A stretch of 64,000 nucleotides of DNA from Candidatus Sysuiplasma jiujiangense (GCA_019721075.1 JAHEAD010000001.1:248001-312000); one strand, 5' to 3'; shown: positions 37,866 to 46,366, counted from the stretch's first letter. A program made the numbers and translations. Notes: generated from the sequence alone by a model not told the origin.

Positions 37866-38030
37866 ATGAACGAAACGAACATCTCCGTAAGGATGCAGGT
37901 GTCGGGATTGGGGATTTTTACCGTGTATCCCATTCTGACATCCTCAATGTATATGCACTGGCAGGACCGGGGGTATTTTCATGAGTTCACTCTCTGCTCA
38001 TGTAGCTACCCGTTCAGAGTTTCCGAATGA
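37866..38030 (+). CDS. Possible 54-residue protein at the element's left side
   Basis: An ATG at 37866 follows a strong GGAAGGGGT ribosome-binding site, and the frame runs 54 codons to 38030, overlapping the next small gene by 50 bases in another frame. The product has a short hydrophobic middle (GLGIFTVYPILTSS). Such a long overlap argues against both genes being translated, so this is tentative. Confidence 0.3.
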   Translation: MNETNISVRMQVSGLGIFTVYPILTSSMYMHWQDRGYFHEFTLCSCSYPFRVSE

Positions 38031-38169
38031 AGCAAAAGATCTAAGAGAACAGGCCACCAGGCACGGAATTGGAGAAACTGAGCTCGCGGAACTCCTCGAC
38101 ACGTGGTTCCTCGAGCATTTTGAGCCGCCGACCAGCTTCGGCGAGCTGATACACGGGGTGTTCTGCTGA
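37981..38169 (+). CDS. Small acidic helical protein, coupled to the helicase gene
   Basis: A 62-residue protein that is mostly helical and charged (KDLREQATRHGIGETELAELL). The ATG at 37981 has GGGGG seven bases upstream, and its stop overlaps the helicase start by one base (TGATG), a sign of coupled translation. It could be a helicase partner or regulator. No family is recognised. Confidence 0.6.
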   Translation: MSSLSAHVATRSEFPNEAKDLREQATRHGIGETELAELLDTWFLEHFEPPTSFGELIHGVFC

Positions 38170-39845
38170 TGACCTCTGCAGAAGGAACCGGCGTCACTGG
38201 CAGTCTGTTTGACAGGGGCTCCTCGGCCGGCATGTATGTGGATTCGCTCGGCATTGAAAAGGATATGCTCGCCCACATGAATTTCATCATGGGTGCACCT
38301 GGCACTGGAAAGACAACAGCGTTGGGCGCAATATGGAAACAGTTTGATGAGCACTCAGTCAGATACTATGTGACCTACAACAGGTCCATGGGAAAAGAAG
38401 CGAGGGAGCGCCTGGGCGGAGACAAAAGGACAATCGGGACGTTTCATTCAATTTGCACGAGATTGCTGGGATGGAAAGTCGGAAAGGGCAAATCGGGAAT
38501 CGATGGTGATTTCCTCACGGACGCGCAGATTTCCGATTTTGCCGCTAGATATAATATCGAAAAGAAAGGCGTCACGCGCCCGTGGGAGGAAGATTCGGAC
38601 ATAGAGCATCATGATGAGCTCAGCCAGATTATGATGGCGTGGAGCGTGGCGAGGAATCAGGTTCCTGAGGACTCGCCGAATAACTGGAGGGGTGACGAAA
38701 ACAGGGATCTGGAACTCCTCCTGCATCACTACAGGCAGTACAAGCACGAACTCGGCGACAAAAAGGACTATGATGATGTCCTGGAGGAGACTGTCAGGCT
38801 GGAGGAACAGTATGGTGTCGACGGCCCGTTGCCGCGTTGCGATTTGCTGCTCATAGACGAGGCGCAAGACCTTACCCCCCTTATGTGGAAACTCTGTGAC
38901 TTGTGGTCCAGGAAGGCGGAAACCGTAGTGATTGCGGGGGACGATGACCAGAGCATATACTCTTTTCGAGGTGTGGACGTGCATGACTACCTCGGAAGAA
39001 TTACAGCTCTCAACTCAGGCCGGCTTTTCATCCTGAAAAGGAGCTACAGGCTATCGAGTGAGATACTGATCCATGCCGGAAAGACAATCGACGGCGTCTC
39101 GAACAGGATCAGCAAGGACATAGAACCGGCTGTTGCCGGCGGCATCGTCGAGTATGCGCGCTCGCTCGATAATGTGGTGAAGTCAAAAGGGAAGAGGATG
39201 GTGCTGTGCTCCTCCGGATGGCTGATGCAGGAAATATCATCCATCGTGGATGCACGGTATCCCGACGTGATACTGCTGGCCTCGAATCCGAAGCACCAGG
39301 GAAGGCTGCTCTGGTCGCAGAAAATGATAGAACTCGTGCGTATAATATCCAGGTTTCCCAACCTGAGCAGAGAGGAGTTCAGATTCCTTGCATCATGTCT
39401 TCCTGCGTCCGGGTTGCTGAAGAGGGGCGTCAAGACCAGGGTCAGGGAGAACAGATTCTTCTCAGCAGATGCTGCGGTGCAGCAGAGGCTTGATTCGGGA
39501 AGTGCTGATGAGGCCGAGATACTGAGCGCATTTGAGGGCACCCCTACGAAGGAGCAGCTGGTGAGGGAACTGGACTACAGGGGAAAGAAGAAGGAAGTAA
39601 TGCTCAGGTGGATAGGCAGGGAGATCACCGATGATTGTTTTGTTTACATCGGGACCTACCATGCTGCCAAAGGGCTGGAGGCTGACACTGTGGGCCTTGT
39701 GCTCGATATTGGCAGGAAATGGATGGAGCAGCAGACCTCCAATCCCGACGGCGTCCGCAGGCTGCTGTATGTTGCCAGGAGCAGGGCGAAAAGCTATCAC
39801 GTCGAAATTTCACTCGGCATTGGTGAGGGGGTGTGGTCATTTTGA
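38169..39845 (+). CDS. UvrD/Rep-like superfamily 1 DNA helicase
   Basis: A 558-residue helicase with all SF1A motifs in order: I GAPGTGKTTA (residues 42-51), II DEAQDLT (about 230), III GDDDQSIYSFRG, IV KRSYRLS, V GTYHAAKGLEADTV and VI YVARSRAK. It is shorter than cellular UvrD (about 720 residues). A role in replicating the element fits its position directly before the iteron array. Its stop is followed at once by the repeats. Confidence 0.92.
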   Translation: MTSAEGTGVTGSLFDRGSSAGMYVDSLGIEKDMLAHMNFIMGAPGTGKTTALGAIWKQFDEHSVRYYVTYNRSMGKEARERLGGDKRTIGTFHSICTRLLGWKVGKGKSGIDGDFLTDAQISDFAARYNIEKKGVTRPWEEDSDIEHHDELSQIMMAWSVARNQVPEDSPNNWRGDENRDLELLLHHYRQYKHELGDKKDYDDVLEETVRLEEQYGVDGPLPRCDLLLIDEAQDLTPLMWKLCDLWSRKAETVVIAGDDDQSIYSFRGVDVHDYLGRITALNSGRLFILKRSYRLSSEILIHAGKTIDGVSNRISKDIEPAVAGGIVEYARSLDNVVKSKGKRMVLCSSGWLMQEISSIVDARYPDVILLASNPKHQGRLLWSQKMIELVRIISRFPNLSREEFRFLASCLPASGLLKRGVKTRVRENRFFSADAAVQQRLDSGSADEAEILSAFEGTPTKEQLVRELDYRGKKKEVMLRWIGREITDDCFVYIGTYHAAKGLEADTVGLVLDIGRKWMEQQTSNPDGVRRLLYVARSRAKSYHVEISLGIGEGVWSF

Positions 39846-39846
39846 G

Positions 39847-40089
39847 TGTTCCAAATGTTCCAGAAATCAGGAGATGTTCCATTGAACAGAAGTGTGCATT
39901 TCCATCGTAAATGTTCCAATGTTCCAAATGTTCCAATGTTTTTAGCGAAGCGTAACGAGAAATTATTTTTGAAAGTTGGAACACTTGGAACTTTTGGAAC
40001 AAGACGCCGTTTTTTGCCCGTTTCCCTATATAGGGGGGTACTGAAGTATGTGTTCCAACTCGCTTGCAATTTTTGGAGCACTTGGAACA
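39847..40089 (+). repeat. Iteron-like array of TGTTCCA / TGGAACA
   Basis: Seven copies of TGTTCCA occur at 39847, 39856, 39875, 39912, 39920, 39929 and 40051, and the reverse form TGGAAC at 39977, 39986, 39995 and 40083, plus a variant TGGAGCA at 40074. Spacing within clusters is 8-9 bases. The array fills the gap between the helicase and an unknown 428-residue protein. Such arrays are typical of plasmid origins bound by a Rep protein, or of multi-site operators. Confidence 0.8.
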
Positions 40090-40129
40090 CAATAATACCC
40101 CCCATGTATGGGCAAAAAGGAGGGATAGT

Positions 40130-41416
40130 GTGATAAAAAAAGACAAGCCCGAAGAGCATAACTTTCAGTATTACGATAAATCAACTGAGACGCTCATACG
40201 GCTTACTGAAAGAAAGTTCACGACCAGAACCTATGGCGTGGAGGATCCCAGGGATGTGGTGCTCTACACCGGCAAAGCATTCGTCCTTTTCGGGGACAGA
40301 CAGAGCATTCTCCAGGAAACCGAAGAGACTGAAGAGGGCTTTCCATTCCATCTTGTGATCAAGCCATCCGACAATTTGTATGGGTTCCTGCCTGATTTAA
40401 GGCGTTACACAAGAAAGGGTATCATGGCCGGTTCTCCTGTTGACCCCATGGACATTCAGAGCGATTTCGGGAGAACGCTGTTCCAGGACATCGAAAATCA
40501 TCTGGGCAGGGTGGAAACTTCAGCCCTCTGTGGAAGATTCCTGCAGGCGTTGCATGAACACTCAGATGGCACTGATACGGTCATGATAGAATGGTTGCTG
40601 GAAAATACACAGATTGTGGTGAACTACGGCGCGCCAACGGGCATGGACATCACAATTGAAGGCAGGACATTCCGACTGAAGGACGATGATGTGATCACGA
40701 GCAAAAACTTCACGATATGGTTCGTGAGCGAATTCGGCAAATATCCCATCCTGAGCAAGGTAGACTGGCAGCAGCTTGTAACTTTCTGGTCACAGCGCAG
40801 CATAAGGAAGGATCCCGCATCGGACAGCATCGCCGAACCAATCGTGGATGACTTCCTCGACATGCTGCAGATGGCCACCTGCGCAGTTGATTTTGGTCCG
40901 GCAGTGGGTGATAAGATATCCGTCAAGTCATCTGTCTTCGTCGCCGATGCGCAGACCGATTCTGTCTTCGTCCCTGTCTACATGATGAATTCGCTTTTCG
41001 CCAACTACAACCTGTCCTCGCGAAAGAAGAGGCAGATGCTCGGTTCATTCCTCAAGGGCGTCGAGAAACAGAAAAAGCGTGTGGAATGCGAGAACGGCAG
41101 CAAGATGCAGCCATGGTTCTGGGTATTCAAGCTCTCGCGCATAAGGTCGGAGCGCCCTGGCATAATCCCGTCAGGCACGCTGGATGATGCGCAGAACGCT
41201 CAGGATGCAGGCGTCCAGGGCATGGTAAACGACGGCCTCAGCTTTTCGACAGACCCCACAGATATGATGACTTATGTGTTTCGATGCAAGTCTCCCGTAT
41301 CATTCAAGCTCGATGGCGCCCAGTATACGATGGGGGACGATGACGCTGAAATCCTCCCGTCAAAGGTCGCCAAACATCTTGAGTCGCTAGGCTTCGGGAG
41401 GGCTGACGCAGTATGA
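40130..41416 (+). CDS. Unknown 428-residue protein downstream of the iterons (candidate replication protein)
   Basis: The GTG at 40130 follows AGGAGGG by five bases, so translation starts here and not at the upstream ATG inside the repeats. The protein is soluble and mixed alpha/beta; a C-terminal part (FLKGVEKQKKRVECENGSK then FWVFKLSRIRS) looks like a winged-helix with a basic wing, as in phage or plasmid primase/Rep C-termini, but no catalytic motif is recognised. Position beside iterons and helicase suggests a Rep or origin-binding role; this is inference. Confidence 0.75.
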   Translation: MIKKDKPEEHNFQYYDKSTETLIRLTERKFTTRTYGVEDPRDVVLYTGKAFVLFGDRQSILQETEETEEGFPFHLVIKPSDNLYGFLPDLRRYTRKGIMAGSPVDPMDIQSDFGRTLFQDIENHLGRVETSALCGRFLQALHEHSDGTDTVMIEWLLENTQIVVNYGAPTGMDITIEGRTFRLKDDDVITSKNFTIWFVSEFGKYPILSKVDWQQLVTFWSQRSIRKDPASDSIAEPIVDDFLDMLQMATCAVDFGPAVGDKISVKSSVFVADAQTDSVFVPVYMMNSLFANYNLSSRKKRQMLGSFLKGVEKQKKRVECENGSKMQPWFWVFKLSRIRSERPGIIPSGTLDDAQNAQDAGVQGMVNDGLSFSTDPTDMMTYVFRCKSPVSFKLDGAQYTMGDDDAEILPSKVAKHLESLGFGRADAV

Positions 41417-41502
41417 TACTAAAGTATCAGAAATTTCAACCCGTGTCCAGCTACTATTTGCGCCTAAATTCCGCGAAGGCATGGATGGGCGCAGGTGATT
41501 GA
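41413..41502 (+). CDS. Possible 29-residue micro-protein
   Basis: An ATG at 41413 overlaps the upstream stop (ATGA), and the frame ends with a TGA at 41500-41502 that touches the next ATG at 41503. It therefore fills the gap between two genes exactly, as other overlapping small genes here do. The product is MILKYQKFQPVSSYY plus 14 residues, with no known motif. The start overlaps a palindrome that may affect translation. Confidence 0.4.
   Translation: MILKYQKFQPVSSYYLRLNSAKAWMGAGD
41414..41429. promoter_or_regulatory. Palindrome TGATACT-AA-AGTATCA
   Basis: Two perfect 7-base arms separated by two bases lie over the stop codon of the upstream gene. This may be an operator for a small dimeric regulator or an RNA hairpin controlling the downstream genes. 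It is too short for a strong terminator. Confidence 0.45.
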
Positions 41503-42237
41503 ATGACAGGCAGAACAAACATTGAGTGGTGCGACTACAGCTGGAACCCTGTAACAGGGTGCAGCAAAGTATCGGAGGGATGCCGCAACTGCTACGCGGA
41601 GGCTCTATCGCACAGGTTCGGCAGGAGCTTCGAAGTTACTCTGCATCCTGAAAGACTCACAGCCACAAGGAAGTGGAAGCCAGGCAGGATATTCGTAAAC
41701 AGCATGAGCGACCTCTTTCATGAAAACATCCCGTTTGAATTCATCACCGAAGTCATGCACGAAATGGACCGCAACAAGCAGCACACATACCTCATATTGA
41801 CCAAACGCCCCGAGAGAATGGTGGAATATTTTGGCGAAGCCTACTACGACTGCACGCTTCCTTCACATGTCTGGTTTGGGGCAAGCATTGAGAACCGCAG
41901 ATGGACAGGGAGAGCGGCAACACTCGTATGGATGAGATTATTCGCAGCACACATCTTCCTGTCATTGGAACCGCTTCTTGAGTCACTGGCTCCCTTCGAC
42001 TGGCTCTGCGATAACGTACCAGACTGGATAATCGCAGGCGGGGAAAGCGGCCCCCATTTCAGGCAGGCCGATGCACAGTGGTTCAAGGAGATTCGTGACT
42101 TTTGCACCGCACATGATATTCCATTTTTCTTCAAGCAGCCGGGCGGCCTGAGACCTGGAGGCCGTGCACTCCTCGACGGGCAGGAATGGCGTCAATCGCC
42201 GCCTGCTTGGAAGGGTTTTGTTGGAGGGAGTGAATGA
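41503..42237 (+). CDS. Phage Gp37/Gp68-family (DUF5131) protein
   Basis: A 244-residue protein starting with the family motif TNIEWCDYSWNPVTGCSKVS and CRNCYAE, a radical-SAM-like cysteine arrangement, followed by FVNSMSDLFHE, LTKRPERM and SIENRRW. The family is widespread in phages and plasmids and also occurs near TcmP in defence loci; the reaction is unknown, an iron-sulfur cluster is likely. The stop overlaps the next ATG (ATGA). Confidence 0.88.
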   Translation: MTGRTNIEWCDYSWNPVTGCSKVSEGCRNCYAEALSHRFGRSFEVTLHPERLTATRKWKPGRIFVNSMSDLFHENIPFEFITEVMHEMDRNKQHTYLILTKRPERMVEYFGEAYYDCTLPSHVWFGASIENRRWTGRAATLVWMRLFAAHIFLSLEPLLESLAPFDWLCDNVPDWIIAGGESGPHFRQADAQWFKEIRDFCTAHDIPFFFKQPGGLRPGGRALLDGQEWRQSPPAWKGFVGGSE

Positions 42238-42368
42238 CCCAATCTGTCGCTCCGGCTTTCGAATGTCCCTCCTGCGGCGTGGAATACAACGCGGAAACCG
42301 CACGTGCGAAGGGGTTTTACTGCGGCTGCACGCCACAGCTGATATTCATGCGGAGGCTGCGGCGGTGA
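42234..42368 (+). CDS. 44-residue Zn-ribbon micro-protein
   Basis: Its ATG overlaps the upstream stop and its own stop overlaps the next GTG (GTGA). The product carries two Cys pairs (CPSC and CGC) 15 residues apart and a basic C-terminus (MRRLRR), a minimal zinc ribbon. It may bind nucleic acid or a partner protein. Confidence 0.6.
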   Translation: MTQSVAPAFECPSCGVEYNAETARAKGFYCGCTPQLIFMRRLRR

Positions 42369-42583
42369 GAGTACTCCACTGCCCCAAGGGATGCGAGTTG
42401 CGTGTACTCGTCGACCGTTCGTACAGTTCCATCCGGCGTACTTGTCTGGATCACCTGCGGCACGTGCATAAGGTTTCGGGCAGTGATCTCGAGACCCTGA
42501 CGCGCGCTATGTTAGGTGCCGATTTCCGCGAGAGCCCTGAGTATGAGTTGCATAAGCTTCCAGTCTGGGAGGAAGGATATTGA
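42365..42583 (+). CDS. 72-residue Cys2-His2-type zinc finger protein
   Basis: From the GTG at 42365 the product contains HCPKGCELRVLV then CLDHLRHVHK, a C-x-x-x-C...H...H pattern compatible with a zinc finger. The longer frame from 42164 runs antiparallel in sense over two other genes' codons and is not credible. The stop overlaps a possible TTG of the next gene. Confidence 0.6.
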   Translation: MRVLHCPKGCELRVLVDRSYSSIRRTCLDHLRHVHKVSGSDLETLTRAMLGADFRESPEYELHKLPVWEEGY

Positions 42584-42585
42584 CG

Positions 42586-42789
42586 ATGCCAAAATATGTT
42601 CTGGCCATGTCGGTTATGTACCTGTTCGATGCGTCAATGCTGCCGTTTTCCACTCGAGGGTGGCAAATCTCATTTCCAACACTCACCGCATTGTATGTTG
42701 TGTCCATCATAGAAGTATCGGCAATTCTCCACATTTTATTCTCCGGCCGAAACAAATCCCTAAAATACTCCTCCTTCCAATCAAGGTAA
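42586..42789 (+). CDS. Small two-span membrane protein
   Basis: A 67-residue protein from the ATG at 42586, after GGAAGGAT. Two hydrophobic segments (about residues 3-22 and 32-53) with a basic end (GRNKSLKYSS). It closes the run of micro-genes; a strong hairpin overlaps its stop codon. Confidence 0.55.
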   Translation: MPKYVLAMSVMYLFDASMLPFSTRGWQISFPTLTALYVVSIIEVSAILHILFSGRNKSLKYSSFQSR

Positions 42790-42824
42790 CAGCTGTGGAA
42801 AGGAGAAGTCCTTCTCCACAGCTG
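42790..42824. terminator. Strong hairpin between the micro-gene block and the membrane-protein block
   Basis: CAGCTGTGGA at 42790-42799 pairs with TCCACAGCTG at 42815-42824, and the inner AAGGA/TCCTT extends the stem around a GAAG loop. The element lies 38 bases before the next gene. It is not followed by a T-run, so it may be an mRNA-processing or attenuation structure and not a simple terminator. Confidence 0.5.
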
Positions 42825-42862
42825 GGCTTCGTCCTTTCCCCGGCGGATGGAAAGGGAAAGAA

Positions 42863-43807
42863 TTGAACAAAAAGCTCCTGATTTTGCTGTGTGCCAGCGC
42901 AATGATCGTGATGGGCGCTATTGGCGCCGCTCCGCCTCAAGTCTCATCTCACAGAGGAGAGGGCATTGCAGCCTCACCTTCCGTGACACTTGTGGCACCT
43001 GTCTTCAGCCTGACGGCGCAGTACAAAGCCGTGAACATCAGTGTCACTAATCAGTCAACATCCACATCCGGTGTCATCAACTACATTGTGCACTACTCGA
43101 CTTCGTCGGCAATTACGAATGCTACGCAGAACATCTCGACGGTCAACGGGCGCGACTGGATTGAGCTCAGTGCGCTCACGCCGGGCACTGTCTACTATTT
43201 CGCAGTTGACGCGGAGAACATGACCGCACCGATAAAGAGCACATCCTTCGGTCCGCTTTCCGCCGTTCAGTCCACTGCTCCGTTGGGCATCTTTTCCTAC
43301 AATGTGGCCTTAATGAAAATCCATAAAGTAACGAAAGGAAACAAGTCCGGCGACTGGAACATCACTGTTCCGATCGCGACGCTGTCCGGCGCAAACTTCA
43401 ATTCAATGCAACTGTGGTATGACATGTCGAATGTGAGCGGGTCTGCACTGTTCAGCAGCTCACCCATCCTGCCATCGTATTCAACCATCACAAAGACGAG
43501 CTCCAACTGGACGTTCAACGATGTCGTGCTGCCCGCCGGAACTGTCTTTCTGTATGGAGTGTTCAACTTCTCTGTCTCTTCAGGCCCGTACAAGGGTCTT
43601 GGTGTCACACAAACAGGCTCACCTGCCAAACATCTGACAACCGGTCCGCAGCCGACAGGCATATTCATCTTCGGCAGCAACGGAGCAATGGCGCTGATAC
43701 TGTCGCCTCTCGGCACCGTGATCGTCATAGTTGTCGGAGTGCTGGTGGTCTACGTTGTCTTCCGCGGCGGCGAGCACGAGGAGAAAGAGAAGGAAAAGAG
43801 GAAATGA
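42863..43807 (+). CDS. Secreted/membrane-anchored protein with fibronectin-III-like repeat
   Basis: A 314-residue protein with an N-terminal signal peptide (LLILLCASAMIVMGAIGA), an extracellular beta-rich part with many N-x-S/T sequons and the FN3-like ending LTPGTVYYFAVDAENM, and a C-terminal membrane helix followed by a charged tail (GGEHEEKEKEKRK). The start is a TTG at 42863 after GGAAAGGGAAAG. Likely a surface or virion membrane protein; the NWTFND motif recurs in the next gene. Confidence 0.75.
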   Translation: MNKKLLILLCASAMIVMGAIGAAPPQVSSHRGEGIAASPSVTLVAPVFSLTAQYKAVNISVTNQSTSTSGVINYIVHYSTSSAITNATQNISTVNGRDWIELSALTPGTVYYFAVDAENMTAPIKSTSFGPLSAVQSTAPLGIFSYNVALMKIHKVTKGNKSGDWNITVPIATLSGANFNSMQLWYDMSNVSGSALFSSSPILPSYSTITKTSSNWTFNDVVLPAGTVFLYGVFNFSVSSGPYKGLGVTQTGSPAKHLTTGPQPTGIFIFGSNGAMALILSPLGTVIVIVVGVLVVYVVFRGGEHEEKEKEKRK

Positions 43808-43835
43808 CGGGAAGGTCGCGCAGGGAGTTGATAAG

Positions 43836-45836
43836 ATGAACTCAACAATCGAAACAGGGAATGTTCACAGGCATGTCAAAGCGCCGGGCAAGCTGCACTC
43901 GCAGAATGGCAGAAGGATTCTCATAGCTGCGCTTGTCATTGCGTCTGTGGGAATATTCATCTCATCCTCCACTGTGGTCGAGGCAGCTGTTCCGTGGTAC
44001 GTCACTGTGGGTGAAACTACAATAGCCGGTGCTGCAATAGGCGGAGCCTTCGGTGGCCCAATTGGTGCGGTAGGAGGAGCAATTGCCGGAGCGGCAGTCG
44101 GAGCATTGATAGCATATCAAATTGGACATTCAGCTAAAGGATATACTCCGTCAGTGAATATGTCACCGCAAATACAAGACCAAATAATACAAGCTTACAA
44201 TACAATTTCAGAAACAGAAAACATAGGATTTACTACTTCATCATTGGTCAATACATCATATTATTATTTTGCGCAAGAAGTAGAATCTTTTGCAACAAGA
44301 TACATTAACACTTCTCTAAATCAGTCAGAATTGATGTTAATGGCTGGAATATATGCACAACTCGATGGAATACAAATTTCCGTAGTTAGACCTATGGCAA
44401 CTGAATTAATGTTTCTGCAACAGTATGAACTCGAAAATTATGCTGGTGCTTCAAGCACTGAACAAGCAACTTTTGTTCCAGCAATAACAAATAGCGGTAA
44501 AACTGGAAATTCGATTAACCTTGGTGATTACTATTATTTAAATCAAAACAATTCTATATATTTCTGGACTTCTGGATATGTTGAATTGAAAAATATATTC
44601 ACCGGAAACATAACTAATGTAAGCGCATCATTAAGTTCAGTCACTGATACTACACCATACATAGACTATAATACGGTTCACTATGTTAGAACAGTATCGG
44701 GTTCTACAATAATTAATGCCTTATATGGTGGAATTAACTATCTGTCAACTTCTAAAAGGCTTAACCTTACTGGTTCAATATATCAAGTAGTAAAGGAAAA
44801 CGGTATCATAACTACTGACGGATTATCATTAGGTTCAAATTGGAATGGTCAAATTCAAAATTATTTCACATTAGCTAATACATATATGTTTGTCAATATG
44901 AATACTGCTAGTAATAGCTTAGCAGAAGGTTCAGCTGGAATTGTTAACACTACAAGTTCATCATCAATATATCAGTCCGCAACATCAGCAAATAACTACA
45001 ATGCCCTTGACATAGTTACTTTCGGATCATCACCAGCACCATATTACATCAGTAGCAGTGATAACATACAGGCAAATATATCCTTAGAGCCATATACAAA
45101 TATGATAAACACATTGAATACAGCTGTAAGTAATGCATATTCTTCAGCTGAAGCATACATAACAATGCTTAGAGATTTAGGCTATACAAACTACTCTCAA
45201 ATTCCGGCAAATGAAACAATACCTTTTCCATCGTGGTCAGTCCCACTAAGTCTACTCAATAATCACTTCAATGAAACACAACTTATGGCTATGTATTATG
45301 CATATCTTGAAAGCCTAAATGCCACATTCCACAACAACAACAATAAGCTCCCAGCGAACTGGACATTCAACGATACTAAATTCCTAAATTCATTCACGAT
45401 TGAGACCGGAATACTGAATATCACCAATTCCTTCGACGGCTACCACAACATCACCGGAGAATTCATGATCGAGACGAACAGTCAGCACATGAATTTCGCA
45501 GTCGGGCACACGACGAAATTCACTGCCCTGACTCCGATAGTGGCTATCAATGCAACGCTCGGCGACCCCACATATATATCAGGCGACCTGATTGAGGCCT
45601 CTCCCAACAGCACCATCTATGTGACTGCGCTATCAGTCAATGGCACTTCGGTGACTTCGACGAGCATATATCCTGCCCCGATTACCGTCGTCATCTCACC
45701 ATTCGTTTCACCCGTCACGCAGCATAATGGCGGCTTCTTCATGCAGAAGGAAGGGCCGCTGGCTACATGGGAATGGATACTCATCGGACTGATATCAGTG
45801 GTAGCAGTTGCGGCAATCTTCGAGAGGAGGGACTGA
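43836..45836 (+). CDS. Large spike-like surface protein with mosaic base composition
   Basis: A 666-residue protein from the ATG at 43836. It has a hydrophobic signal/anchor near residues 28-48, a glycine-zipper membrane-active stretch (GGAFGGPIGAVGGAIAGAAV, about 69-88), a long Ser/Thr/Asn-rich ectodomain with many sequons, and a C-terminal helix ending in a short basic tail (FERRD). Codons between about 44110 and 45340 are clearly AT-rich, while both ends are GC-rich like the neighbours. Layout matches a viral spike or fusion protein; this is inferred. Confidence 0.75.
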   Translation: MNSTIETGNVHRHVKAPGKLHSQNGRRILIAALVIASVGIFISSSTVVEAAVPWYVTVGETTIAGAAIGGAFGGPIGAVGGAIAGAAVGALIAYQIGHSAKGYTPSVNMSPQIQDQIIQAYNTISETENIGFTTSSLVNTSYYYFAQEVESFATRYINTSLNQSELMLMAGIYAQLDGIQISVVRPMATELMFLQQYELENYAGASSTEQATFVPAITNSGKTGNSINLGDYYYLNQNNSIYFWTSGYVELKNIFTGNITNVSASLSSVTDTTPYIDYNTVHYVRTVSGSTIINALYGGINYLSTSKRLNLTGSIYQVVKENGIITTDGLSLGSNWNGQIQNYFTLANTYMFVNMNTASNSLAEGSAGIVNTTSSSSIYQSATSANNYNALDIVTFGSSPAPYYISSSDNIQANISLEPYTNMINTLNTAVSNAYSSAEAYITMLRDLGYTNYSQIPANETIPFPSWSVPLSLLNNHFNETQLMAMYYAYLESLNATFHNNNNKLPANWTFNDTKFLNSFTIETGILNITNSFDGYHNITGEFMIETNSQHMNFAVGHTTKFTALTPIVAINATLGDPTYISGDLIEASPNSTIYVTALSVNGTSVTSTSIYPAPITVVISPFVSPVTQHNGGFFMQKEGPLATWEWILIGLISVVAVAAIFERRD

Positions 45837-45838
45837 AT

Positions 45839-46366
45839 TTGCCACATGGCAAGTCGTCGTCGCCGCGTCCAAAAGCGGCGCGCGAGGACATCACCGTAAA
45901 TGTGAATGAGGGCAGGAGGGAGGGAGGCAAGTCCTCCATCCTCAGCATCGTTCTCATTACGCTCTTGGTCTTTGCGGGCGCCTATTACTTTGTTACGACT
46001 TATGTCGCAGGCTTTGTCCAGGGCGTGCAGAACTGGTGGGCTGGTGTCGTCAATGGCTGGAACAACTTCTGGAACGGCGTGAAGCATCCGCTCGGCCTCG
46101 GCATGCTGCCAATAGGCGCCGTTCTGATGGTCCGCAAGAAGGAGGAGAAGGACAGCGGCAGCGCCGCATGGCTCATTCTCGGCATCCTGTTCATCCTGTT
46201 CACTCTCGGCGCGCTCTATGTGACATGGGCGGACTACCTCGTCGCGACTGCATTCAGCGCCCTTGGAAAGGACATATGGGGCAGCCTTCTGTTTCCCGTC
46301 GCAGCCGTCATCATCTTTCTGGCGCTCGCAGTCCTCAGCTTCCGCAAATCACATGAACTGGGTTGA
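45839..46366 (+). CDS. Three-span membrane protein with aromatic loop
   Basis: A 175-residue protein started by a TTG at 45839 (GGAGGGACTGAA upstream). A basic cytoplasmic N-terminus precedes hydrophobic segments at about residues 38-62, 102-124 and 142-165, with a Trp/Asn-rich loop (NWWAGVVNGWNNFWNGV) that may lie at the membrane surface. No family is recognised. It follows the spike-like gene by two bases. Confidence 0.65.
   Translation: MPHGKSSSPRPKAAREDITVNVNEGRREGGKSSILSIVLITLLVFAGAYYFVTTYVAGFVQGVQNWWAGVVNGWNNFWNGVKHPLGLGMLPIGAVLMVRKKEEKDSGSAAWLILGILFILFTLGALYVTWADYLVATAFSALGKDIWGSLLFPVAAVIIFLALAVLSFRKSHELG

Noticed and set aside
40064-40129. Upstream ATG for the 428-residue protein
   Set aside because: This ATG lies inside the iteron array; the AGGAGGG-GTG at 40130 is a far better start.
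42164-42364. N-terminal extension of the zinc-finger gene to 42164
   Set aside because: It runs through the end of the DUF5131 gene and the whole 44-residue zinc-ribbon gene in another frame; the GTG at 42365 gives a tidy overlap.
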